A stretch of 16,166 nucleotides of DNA, taken from Deltaproteobacteria bacterium. Lineage in GTDB: Bacteria > Desulfobacterota > Desulfobacteria > Desulfobacterales > JAUVGT01. A program made the translations under genes and the position numbers. The notes under the pieces were generated by a model. It was given only the letters and a program-made list of their open reading frames with translations, had not been told where the DNA came from and made no database searches. Location of the stretch: contig JAUVGT010000056.1 of the NCBI GenBank assembly GCA_030593645.1, positions 1-16,166 on the forward strand, written 5' to 3'. Shown here piece after piece: positions 6,996 to 13,581 of the stretch; position 1 is the first letter of the stretch, and every line of letters starts with the position of its first letter.

Positions 6996-8091
6996 TTACA
7001 AAAACCAGGCAGAAAAATATGAATTTATTGCCGATCAGCATGGTGGATACTATCGACATGATTTTATAGATCATGCGTATCTGTATAACCTTTATTTTCC
7101 TCCGGAAGACGTTTTTGACTGCTTTAAAAATCAAATCCACGACCTTGTCCTGAATTACCCTGTTGCCCAGGACGTCCTTGCCGCTCTTGTGGGTAACCTG
7201 ATCAATCAACCGCCTGAACGTATTGTTGTTGGTAACGGCGCATCGGAGCTCATCAAAATAGTTTCAGGGCATTTAGCCCGCAAGGTCATTGTCCCTGTGC
7301 CTTCTTTTAATGAATATGTGAATGCTGCACCAACGGGCCGGGCCGTAGAGTTTCCACTTGAATTCCCGTCCTTTCATCTGGATGTGGATAAGTTTGCAGC
7401 TCAAACCATTAAAGCAAAAGCAGATGTTGCTGTTGTGGTAACTCCGAACAATCCGACCTCCATGGCCATTCCCAAGTTCGATCTGATGCACCTGGCAAAA
7501 CTATTGGCCAGTCATGACTGTCAACTGATTATTGATGAATCCTTTATTGATTTTGTGGAGGACAGGGATCAGACAACCATGGAACATGAAATTGAGCGAT
7601 ATCCAAATATTGCCATTTTCAAAAGCATGAGTAAGGCATATGGCATCTGTGGTCTTCGAATCGGCTATCTTCTGACCGCAAATTCACAATTTGCCAATGC
7701 TGTACGTCAAGGTATTCATATCTGGAATATTAATGGATTTGCTGAAGAATTCTTAAGAATTCTGCCCGATTTTCGTGAAGATTTCATTAATAGCTGTACA
7801 CAGGTTATGGAAGACCGGGACACGCTTTATGAAGACTTAAGAACTAATTTGGGGATTACGATTTATAAACCGGATGCCAATTTTATTTTTTGCCGCCTGC
7901 CCGATTCCGGGGCAAGTGGTCCGGAAGTGACAAAAAAATTATTTATTGAATATAACATGTACATAAAACACTGTCAGGAGAAAACATTGCCGGATGCTGC
8001 CCGTTATATTCGCATTGCTTCCCGTACTAAAACTGAAAATTCCAACCTGGTGGATGCACTGGTATCTATCCTGGGTCCTAAAAATAAATAG
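6982..8091 (+). CDS. PLP-dependent class I/II aminotransferase-fold enzyme (CobD/HisC-like)
   Basis: A 369-aa fold-type I PLP enzyme. The cofactor-anchoring residues are visible: NNPTS (156-160), Asp185 (LIIDESFID), Lys218 as the Schiff-base lysine (FKSMSKAYG) and Arg226 (GLRIGYL). IWNINGFAE resembles the W-N-x-N motif of threonine-phosphate decarboxylase (CobD) and histidinol-phosphate aminotransferase; Arg344 (YIRIASR) is the probable carboxylate or phosphate contact. The start at 6982 has AAGGA 8 nt upstream; a GTG at 6976 is less likely. It lies between a LicC-like cytidylyltransferase and a CDP-alcohol phosphotransferase. A decarboxylase making ethanolamine- or aminopropanol-phosphate, or an aminoethylphosphonate transaminase, would fit. 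No PEP mutase or phosphonopyruvate decarboxylase is in the window, so a phosphate ester is as likely as a phosphonate. It is not likely to be HisC itself, as no other his genes are near. Confidence 0.85.
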   Translation: MAQSDYKNQAEKYEFIADQHGGYYRHDFIDHAYLYNLYFPPEDVFDCFKNQIHDLVLNYPVAQDVLAALVGNLINQPPERIVVGNGASELIKIVSGHLARKVIVPVPSFNEYVNAAPTGRAVEFPLEFPSFHLDVDKFAAQTIKAKADVAVVVTPNNPTSMAIPKFDLMHLAKLLASHDCQLIIDESFIDFVEDRDQTTMEHEIERYPNIAIFKSMSKAYGICGLRIGYLLTANSQFANAVRQGIHIWNINGFAEEFLRILPDFREDFINSCTQVMEDRDTLYEDLRTNLGITIYKPDANFIFCRLPDSGASGPEVTKKLFIEYNMYIKHCQEKTLPDAARYIRIASRTKTENSNLVDALVSILGPKNK

Positions 8092-8101
8092 AGAGATAAT
8101 G

Positions 8102-8743
8102 ATGAACAACTCACAATATCAACATTCCCATCAGCACGGAATGCTTTTTTTTGCCAAAGATCTTCCAAACACCTGTTCCCTTGCAGGGCTTTTCTGTGCT
8201 GTCCTGGGACTATACTTTGCTATTTTGAAAAATTTTCCGGCGGCACTCATAGGGATGATCTGGGCTGTTCTTTTTGACTGGGGTGACGGAATCATTGCCC
8301 GCCGAATTAAGGGTAGAACGGATGAACATCGGGCGTTTGGCGGACAGCTGGACTCATTGATCGATATGGTAAGCTTTGGAATCTGTCCTGCTTTTTTTCT
8401 TTTATGCTATGGTAATTTTAGTCCATGGTTCCTGCCGGGAGCCTTTGTGATTGTCGCCACCAGTGCAATACGGCTAAGTTATTTCAATGTTTTCGGCCTG
8501 GTTGATAGTTCAACTTATATGGGACTAGCGCTTGACAACAATATTATGATCCTTGCTTTTATTTTTCTGTTTGAAGGTTTTTTCAATACCACGGTTTTTT
8601 CGATCATTATATATGTGATGTTCCTGGCTCTGGCGGCTTTTAACCTGGCTCCTGTTCGAACACCAAAGTTTTCCGGTAAATGGGTTTATGCTCTCATGGT
8701 CTATACTGTGATATTAACAATTATTTACGGCTGGATGCTATAG
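8102..8743 (+). CDS. CDP-alcohol phosphatidyltransferase (PssA-like) membrane enzyme
   Basis: A 213-aa integral membrane protein with about six hydrophobic segments (roughly 24-42, 45-60, 90-125, 145-165, 166-185, 190-212). The CDP-alcohol phosphotransferase motif is complete: Asp59, Asp62-Gly63, Ala66-Arg67, Gly80, Asp84, Asp88. The Arg-to-Gly interval is 12 residues rather than the usual 8. DSLIDMVSFG resembles phosphatidylserine synthases. The family moves a phospho-alcohol from a CDP-linked donor to an acceptor in the membrane. After a LicC-like enzyme the donor is probably the CDP-activated headgroup and the acceptor a diacylglycerol-type lipid, giving a phosphatidylethanolamine-like product. 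A PssA reaction (CDP-diacylglycerol plus serine) is the alternative. ATG 8102 is preferred over the adjacent ATG 8099 because GAGAG at 8091-8095 is then 6 nt away. It starts 10 nt after the aminotransferase stop. Confidence 0.85.
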   Translation: MNNSQYQHSHQHGMLFFAKDLPNTCSLAGLFCAVLGLYFAILKNFPAALIGMIWAVLFDWGDGIIARRIKGRTDEHRAFGGQLDSLIDMVSFGICPAFFLLCYGNFSPWFLPGAFVIVATSAIRLSYFNVFGLVDSSTYMGLALDNNIMILAFIFLFEGFFNTTVFSIIIYVMFLALAAFNLAPVRTPKFSGKWVYALMVYTVILTIIYGWML

Positions 8744-8756
8744 ACCGTGGGATTAC

Positions 8757-8772
8757 TTAAGGGGGCCCTTAA
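8757..8772. other. Small palindrome after the headgroup cassette
   Basis: TTAAGGG and CCCTTAA flank two Gs. No T tract follows, so it is at best a weak or Rho-assisted end point for the cassette transcript. Between 8744 and 9604 there is no intact gene: the stretch is made of three repeat elements and short linkers. Confidence 0.3.
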
Positions 8773-8773
8773 C

Positions 8774-8919
8774 TAGTGCCCATCCACAAACGGCATCTTT
8801 TAGCCCGGAGCGGCGTTTTCGTTCTTTTGAAATCCTCGACATAGCCCGCTATGCCTGCGGTTTCAAAATTGCTCAAGCCTTGCTCTGAACCAAAATCTAC
8901 CATTTGTGGACGGACACTA
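8774..8919. mobile_element. Second MITE-like element (146 bp, TAGTG...CACTA ends)
   Basis: The ends TAGTGCCCATCCACAAA (8774-8790) and TTTGTGGACGGACACTA (8903-8919) are inverted repeats matching at 15 of 17 positions. Inside, a large imperfect hairpin is centred on CATAGC-CC-GCTATG, with arms reaching TTTTGAAA and TTTCAAAA. AACTA occurs at both borders (8771-8775 and 8919-8923), partly within the termini, a possible target duplication. No coding capacity. It is unrelated in sequence to the GATGG family next to it. Confidence 0.55.
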
Positions 8920-8939
8920 ACTAACTATTATTAATTATT

Positions 8940-9090
8940 GATGGTTTCGTAAAAAGTCCGAATTAGACGGTTTCGTAAAAAGTTCAAATTCAAGGCGTGC
9001 AAATTTCGTAATCATGAAGTGTACTTATAGTACATTGAATGATTGCGAAATGCAGCACAACGCAGAAGTTGGACTTTTTACGAAACCATC
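8940..9090. mobile_element. MITE-like element, copy B (151 bp)
   Basis: Terminal inverted repeats are perfect over 20 bp (GATGGTTTCGTAAAAAGTCC and its complement), extending to 22 bp with the flanking TT/AA. The interior has the 26-bp tandem duplication at the left and a nested imperfect hairpin near 9004-9050. Same length and near-identical sequence as the copy at 9437-9587. No target duplication is evident here. Confidence 0.7.
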
Positions 9091-9109
9091 AAATCTGGAT
9101 TCTTACTCA

Positions 9110-9235
9110 CACTACCCTTGATAAAACTGCGTAAATCGGTTTCAAATCATTAGAAAATGGAGCCATAGACACCACCACGACCTCAGGAGAGCTATTTTTT
9201 AATATATTTGCAGCCCTCCCAGTTTGAAAGAGAGC
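9110..9235 (-). other. Short open stretch, possible gene remnant
   Basis: On the minus strand 42 codons are open between stops at 9236-9238 and 9107-9109, reading in part NILKNSSPEVVVVSMAPFS. There is no convincing start or ribosome binding site. The composition is protein-like, but I do not recognise it and it may be chance. The surrounding linker 9091-9436 shows no other gene. Confidence 0.2.
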
Positions 9236-9312
9236 TCATAAAAAAGCGGAAGAAAACCAATAGACCCCGACGATCCGAAGGTCCGAACCGTTAAAAAAAT
9301 GCAAACAGATGG

Positions 9313-9375
9313 TCCGTATTGTGAAAAGAATAAATACAAGATAGAATGTTAAAACATATATATACATTAATGTAT
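9313..9375. repeat. 63-bp direct repeat, copy 1
   Basis: This matches 9835-9897 in the same orientation at 58 of 63 positions. It starts TCCGTATTGTGAA and ends with an A+T-rich tract containing ACATATATATACATT. The two copies bracket an inverted-repeat element and the TPR remnant, 522 bp apart. Confidence 0.75.
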
Positions 9376-9436
9376 GTTTTTTATTTGATTGCTCTTTATC
9401 AACCTGTCCCTGTTTCCTGTTTTAGAATTAAGTAAT

Positions 9437-9587
9437 GATGGTCTCGTAAAAAGTCCGAATTAGACGGTTTCATAAAAAGTTCAAATTCAAGGCGTGCAAA
9501 TTTCGTAATCATGAAGCGTACTTATAGTACGTTGAATGATTGCGAAATGCAGCACAACGCAGAAGTTGGACTTTTTACGAAACCGTC
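9437..9587. mobile_element. MITE-like element, copy C (151 bp)
   Basis: The ends are GATGGTCTCGTAAAAAGTCC and GGACTTTTTACGAAACCGTC, inverted with two mismatches. CGTACT-TAT-AGTACG sits at the centre of a long imperfect hairpin. A 7-bp direct repeat AAGTAAT lies exactly at both borders (9430-9436 and 9588-9594), good evidence for insertion by a transposase acting in trans. No coding capacity. Confidence 0.75.
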
Positions 9588-9604
9588 AAGTAATAACGGG
9601 CGTT

Positions 9605-9817
9605 TTAATACTTTGGGGTGTAACCCAAATTTCTAATCCATCTCCTTACTTCCTCTGCCCTCCCATCATTTTTATCAGCTATCCTTAAATAATTATTATA
9701 ATCATCAGCGGCTTTCTTTTTCATCCCCTTACTATCCCAGGCGAGCCCGCGATTGTAATATGCCAATGACCTATGTTTCTGCTGTAGCTTTTTATTTGCA
9801 TAACCGTAATTTCCTGT
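9605..9817 (-). pseudogene. C-terminal remnant of a TPR-repeat protein
   Basis: The minus strand is open for 71 codons ending at TAA 9605-9607, with no plausible start and an in-frame stop at 9818-9820. The reading LAYYNRGLAWDSKGMKKKAA, then DDYNNYLRIADK, fits the tetratricopeptide consensus (paired helices with the conserved G, A and Y positions). A charged tail follows and ends WIRNLGYTPKY. It looks like the last repeat of a TPR protein whose N-terminal part is gone. It lies between a MITE copy and a direct repeat, which probably contributed to the loss. Function of the parent unknown. Confidence 0.6.
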
Positions 9818-9834
9818 TCAAAGGCTCCCGTTGT

Positions 9835-9897
9835 TCCGTATTGTGAAGATAATAAATACAATATGGAATGTTAAAACATATATATACATTTATGTAT
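9835..9897. repeat. 63-bp direct repeat, copy 2
   Basis: Partner of 9313-9375. Its A+T-rich end abuts the point where similarity to ornithine cyclodeaminase stops (about 9905), so this repeat marks the 3' breakpoint of that gene. Confidence 0.75.
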
Positions 9898-9904
9898 AAT
9901 TATT

Positions 9905-10333
9905 TTTTGTGGCTGCCATGATGATGTCCGCTTCCCTAACCGCCGCATCCGGGTCCTGAATGATATTAATTTCTGGCGCTGACGGCAGCGATTCAATTTC
10001 TTTAGCCAGTTTCTCAGACGCTTTTAATGCTGGATCGACTATATTCACATATTTGATATTCCGGACCGTCATTGCCGCAATAAGCTGTGAACGGGCCTGT
10101 ACACCGGCACCGAAAAGTGTTGCGGTTTCAACATTTTCCCTCGCCAGGAGATCCACGGCAAGCCCCCCCCCTGCTGCCCCGGTACGTAGGGCTGTGAGGC
10201 TGTCTCCATCCATAAACGCAAGGGGCAGACCTGTCACATGATCGAGCACAATCACTGTTGCGGTTACTGTGGGAAGGTCCAACTTCGGATTGTTTTCATA
10301 TACTGAAACAATTTTGACCGCAAAGTAAATCAA
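9905..10333 (-). pseudogene. Ornithine cyclodeaminase / mu-crystallin family, truncated at both ends
   Basis: About 143 residues of a family that is normally about 320-330 aa. Visible signatures are LPTVTATVIVLDHVTGLPLA, MDGDSLTALRTGAA (substrate-binding region) and the Rossmann motif GAGVQARSQL, ending at DIIMAATK. Roughly the first 70 and the last 100 residues are missing. The only in-frame start is a TTG at 10333 without a ribosome binding site, and homology ends at a repeat border. Family members convert ornithine to proline or reduce cyclic imines such as pyrroline-2-carboxylate, so the intact parent would have suited this imino-acid locus. It lies 116 nt downstream of the second regulator on the same strand and was probably the last gene of the hypD operon before decay. 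Good codon integrity suggests recent loss. Confidence 0.85.
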
Positions 10334-10343
10334 TATTTTTTTA

Positions 10344-10399
10344 CCTGCAAAGCTTGCTTTGCAGGATCCCCCTCTGCGTCTCTGCGCCTTTGCGAGAGT
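10344..10399. repeat. Hairpin plus CTCTGCGTCTCTGCGCC-type repeat
   Basis: CCTGCAAAGC (10344-10353) and GCTTTGCAGG (10356-10365) form a perfect 10-bp stem with a 2-nt loop. Next comes CCCTCTGCGTCTCTGCGCC with CTTTGCGAGA, a degenerate tandem CTCTGCG/CTTTGCG motif of the sort scattered through many bacterial genomes. It sits at the 5' breakpoint of the cyclodeaminase remnant. No T tract follows the stem on either strand, so it is not a clear terminator. Confidence 0.5.
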
Positions 10400-10449
10400 A
10401 TATTTTTGTTTTTATCCGTGTTCTTCCTCCGCTTCAATCGGTTTAATGT

Positions 10450-11163
10450 TTAAGATTCTGTATCGATAATATCTTTTAATTCTCCCTTAATCGCGTTCAA
10501 GTGCTCCCGCATCCATACCGCCGCGCTTTTATCGTCGCTAATTTCTATGAATTTTATAATTTGTTTGATTGAACCGATCGACTTTGTAAAATATGCTTCA
10601 GATAAGTTTTTGGTTCTTAGTTTTGAATGATGCAAACCGACTTTTTCAAGAATCAGCTTTGTCAGTTCACCGATAACAATATTACCAGTGGCTTCCGCGA
10701 TCTTTGTGTGAAAGTTAAAATCAGCTTCTAAAAACCGAGGATAATCATCATTGCTTTTTTCAATTTCTTCGAGTATTTTTTTGAGTTCTTCAATCTGCTC
10801 TTTATCCGCTCTTTCCGCCGCCAGGGTTGCCGATTTACACTCCAGGAGTTCCCTTGCTTCCATTAAATCAAACATGGATCCTGTTTTAAAGGCCGCATTC
10901 AGTTTATCAATTGATATATCTGTATCAGGCAATTTTTCACGGACATAAGTCCCTTTGCCCTGAAGGGCTTCCAGGTATCCCATTACCGCCAGTGCATTAA
11001 TGGCTTCCCGTACAGATGACCTCCCCACACCCAGTGCCAAAGCCAGTTCTTTCTGAGAGGGAAGCGTATCTCCTGTCTTTAGTTCGCCTGATTTGATTTT
11101 GTTTAAAATCTGTTCGGCCACCATTTCCGGTGCTGAATTTTTCCGTATTGTTTCAAAAACCAT
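10450..11163 (-). CDS. GntR-family transcriptional regulator, FadR subfamily (FCD domain), no. 2
   Basis: A 237-aa regulator. The winged helix covers residues about 8-75, with GDTLPSQKELALALGVGRSS and the wing LQGKGTYV. The FCD domain shows Asp148 and His152 (ADFNFHTKIAEATGN) and His221 (MREHL); the His expected near residue 199 is Ile. The start at 11163 is supported by AGGTGG 6 nt upstream. It lies 53 nt after hypD on the same strand, so it is probably the third gene of the activase-hypD operon. It is the natural candidate to bind the paired AGGTCT/AGACCT palindromes around that operon's promoter (14395-14412 and 14473-14490), with hydroxyproline or a pathway intermediate as effector. Both the target and the effector are inferences. 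It differs clearly from regulator no. 1 and is not a recent duplicate. Confidence 0.9.
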   Translation of the reverse strand: MVFETIRKNSAPEMVAEQILNKIKSGELKTGDTLPSQKELALALGVGRSSVREAINALAVMGYLEALQGKGTYVREKLPDTDISIDKLNAAFKTGSMFDLMEARELLECKSATLAAERADKEQIEELKKILEEIEKSNDDYPRFLEADFNFHTKIAEATGNIVIGELTKLILEKVGLHHSKLRTKNLSEAYFTKSIGSIKQIIKFIEISDDKSAAVWMREHLNAIKGELKDIIDTES

Positions 11164-11216
11164 CCGTAACCACCTGTATTAACCTCCATGTTATGATTTA
11201 CTCTCACAGAACGATT

Positions 11217-13580
11217 TTAAAATCCATCATGCTCTGTTCTGTTAATAATTTCCTTTTGTAGTTCTGATGTGAGATCTACGAAATAATCACTGTAGCCGGC
11301 CACACGGACAATCAGGTCCCGGTAATCATCCGGATTGTTCTGTGCGTCCTTCAACACATCACTGCTCACCACGTTAAACTGGATATGATGGCCATCCATT
11401 TTAAAATATGACCGGACCAGATGTGTCAGTTTATTCATTCCTTCCTGATCCTCTATGACCTGGGGAATAAATTTTTGATTGAGCAGCGTCCCGCCGGTAC
11501 GTATGTGATCGATCTTCCCGGCTGATTTTATCACGGCTGTGGGACCGTTCAAATCGGCACCCTGTACCGGTGATATTCCTTCTGAGAGCGGCGCATGGGC
11601 TTTACGCCCATCAGGCATGGCTCCTGTCACACTGCCGAAATATACATGGCTGGTTGTCGGTAAAAGATTAATCCGGTGCATACCGCCTTTTGCGTTCGGC
11701 CGTTTATTTACTGCACGGTAAAACAATTCAAAAATATCTTTCATCACACTGTCCGCATAATCATTATCATTTCCGTATTTCGGAGTATTGTCGAGCAGTC
11801 TTCGCTTCAAATCGTTATGCCCTTCAAAATCATCGGTCATCGCGCAAAGCATTTCGTCCATGGATAACAATTCTTTGTCAAACACATTGTACTTTATGGA
11901 AGTCAGTGAATCGGTGATGCTTCCAAGTCCGACTCCCTGAATATATGAGGTGTTATACCTTGCTCCGCCGGCGTTGTAATCCATTCCGTTTTGAATACAG
12001 TCATCAATCAATAGTGAAAGAAAAGGAACCGGCATGTATTTGGCGTTGATTCTTTCAATAATATTGTTACCCCTGATTTTGATATCAATAAAAAAGGTCA
12101 CCTGTTTTGCATAGGCGTCAAAAAGCGATTCATATGTTTCAAAATCACGTGGATTTCCGGTTTGAAGACCGATTTGCCGTTCGGTTCTTGGATCAACGCC
12201 ATTATTCAGTGTAATTTCAAATATTTTCGGCAAATTAAAATAACCGGTCAAGATATAGCATTCCCTGCCAAAAGCACCTGTTTCCACACAGCCGCTTGCG
12301 CCGCCGTCCCGGGCATCTTCAATGGTCTTTCCCTGTCGGACCAGTTCCTGTACTATTGAATCCGCATTAAAAATCGACGGTTGACCAAAACCGGTTCTGA
12401 TTATTTTCAGTGCCCGCTTTATAAACCGGTCAGGATTTTTCTTGCTTAACTGAATCATCGAACTGGGCTGAAGAAGACGCATCTCTTCCACGACATCCAG
12501 AATAAGGTAACTGAGTTCATTCACCGCGTCTGTATTATCCCTTTTCAAACCTCCCAGATTAATCAACGAAAAATCAACATAAGTGTTGCTCTCTTTCGCG
12601 GTTACACCGGTTTTCGGAGGTGAGGGATGATTGTTAAATTTTATCCAGAATGCCTGCAGCAGTTCCATGACCCTTTCCCTATCCATAGAACCTGAACGGA
12701 TTTCTTTTTCGTAGAATGGATAAAGATGCTGATCAAGCCTGCCGGGATTAAATGAATCCCATGGGTTCAGTTCAGTAATGACTCCCACATGAACAAACCA
12801 GTAATACTGAAGGGCTTCCCAGAACGTCCTCGGCGGTTTAGCCGGCACATGACAGCATATTCCGGCCATTGTTAACAGCTCATCTTTTCTGGCAGGATCA
12901 TTTTCAGATTTTGCGAGTCGATTCAGTTCATTTCCATATCTTCCGGCATATACAATCATTGCGGCCGCGGCAATATTCATGGCCCGCAACTGTTCAGCTT
13001 TATCCAGTGCTTTTGCATCATGATGATAATCAAGATTTTGAAGAGAGATATCGATCTCATTTTTCAATTCTTCAAACCCTTTACTGTAAATTTTGTCACC
13101 CAGTACCGTGTGTCCCGGCGATCTCTGCTCCTGGAACTCCGTAAAAATACCCGCCTGGTATGCATCCTCCCATTTCCCGGACATATGAGAAAATATTTTT
13201 TCACGGATCGATTTCCCCTGCCAGAACGGTATGATTTCATCCCTGTATATTTTTTTTGTGGATTCATCGCATTCAAAAGCCACCTTTTCCCTGGCATCAA
13301 GAACCTCAAGATCTTTAATCGAGTGGATACATACTTCAGGATATGTGGGTGTGGCCTTTGGAGCCGGTCCTCTTTCCCCGACAACAAGTTCACCATCATT
13401 GATACAAATGGCTTTATTTTCAAGAATGAATTTAAAAGCAAGCGCGCGCTGCACCGGAACGGGTTCCTTCATAGATACACCGCTTTTATAAAATTCGGTG
13501 ATCAGTTCAGCTCGTTCAGCAGATAATTTTGGTTTTGCTTTCAGACTCTGTTCTCTCAATTTCCGGATTCGATCATTCAT
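11217..13580 (-). CDS. hypD: Glycyl radical enzyme: trans-4-hydroxy-L-proline dehydratase
   Basis: A 787-aa glycyl radical enzyme, strictly anaerobic, that dehydrates trans-4-hydroxy-L-proline to 1-pyrroline-5-carboxylate. The radical-bearing glycine is Gly762 in RVAGYSDYF near the C-terminus. The active-site cysteine and base are Cys431 and Glu433 in SGCVETG. Residues remembered from the Clostridioides difficile HypD structure are all present at a constant offset of three: Phe149, His157, Asp275, Ser331, Asp336, Phe337, Tyr447, Thr642. Long blocks match HypD as I recall it, e.g. GGARYNTSYIQGVGLGSITD. Length equals the family norm. The ribosome binding site AGGAGG lies inside the last codons of the activase, whose stop ends 1 nt before this ATG region, so the two are translationally coupled. 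The product is the substrate of ProC, encoded elsewhere in the window. HplG, a related enzyme acting on 4-hydroxy-D-proline by C-N cleavage, is the main alternative and is less likely, given the residue match and the absence of aminoketopentanoate genes. Confidence 0.93.
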   Translation of the reverse strand: MNDRIRKLREQSLKAKPKLSAERAELITEFYKSGVSMKEPVPVQRALAFKFILENKAICINDGELVVGERGPAPKATPTYPEVCIHSIKDLEVLDAREKVAFECDESTKKIYRDEIIPFWQGKSIREKIFSHMSGKWEDAYQAGIFTEFQEQRSPGHTVLGDKIYSKGFEELKNEIDISLQNLDYHHDAKALDKAEQLRAMNIAAAAMIVYAGRYGNELNRLAKSENDPARKDELLTMAGICCHVPAKPPRTFWEALQYYWFVHVGVITELNPWDSFNPGRLDQHLYPFYEKEIRSGSMDRERVMELLQAFWIKFNNHPSPPKTGVTAKESNTYVDFSLINLGGLKRDNTDAVNELSYLILDVVEEMRLLQPSSMIQLSKKNPDRFIKRALKIIRTGFGQPSIFNADSIVQELVRQGKTIEDARDGGASGCVETGAFGRECYILTGYFNLPKIFEITLNNGVDPRTERQIGLQTGNPRDFETYESLFDAYAKQVTFFIDIKIRGNNIIERINAKYMPVPFLSLLIDDCIQNGMDYNAGGARYNTSYIQGVGLGSITDSLTSIKYNVFDKELLSMDEMLCAMTDDFEGHNDLKRRLLDNTPKYGNDNDYADSVMKDIFELFYRAVNKRPNAKGGMHRINLLPTTSHVYFGSVTGAMPDGRKAHAPLSEGISPVQGADLNGPTAVIKSAGKIDHIRTGGTLLNQKFIPQVIEDQEGMNKLTHLVRSYFKMDGHHIQFNVVSSDVLKDAQNNPDDYRDLIVRVAGYSDYFVDLTSELQKEIINRTEHDGF

Positions 13581-13581
13581 T

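Noticed and set aside
6664..7209. 181-codon minus-strand frame across the nucleotidyltransferase/aminotransferase junction
   Set aside because: It is antisense to two well-supported genes and has no recognisable motif.
7994..8101. N-terminal extension of the CDP-alcohol phosphotransferase to 7994
   Set aside because: It lies inside the end of the aminotransferase gene, lacks a ribosome binding site and has no family similarity. The start at 8102 (or 8099) is supported.
6135..8743. Phosphonate biosynthesis cluster
   Set aside because: The first two genes match the domains of PntC, but no PEP mutase or phosphonopyruvate decarboxylase is in the window. Kept only as an alternative.
8940..9587. 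CRISPR array
   Set aside because: The repeats are 151-bp inverted-repeat elements, not short regularly spaced direct repeats with unique spacers.
13020..13526. Long plus-strand open frames inside hypD (13020-13526 and others)
   Set aside because: They are antisense to a fully supported glycyl radical enzyme, with no ribosome binding site or recognisable domain.
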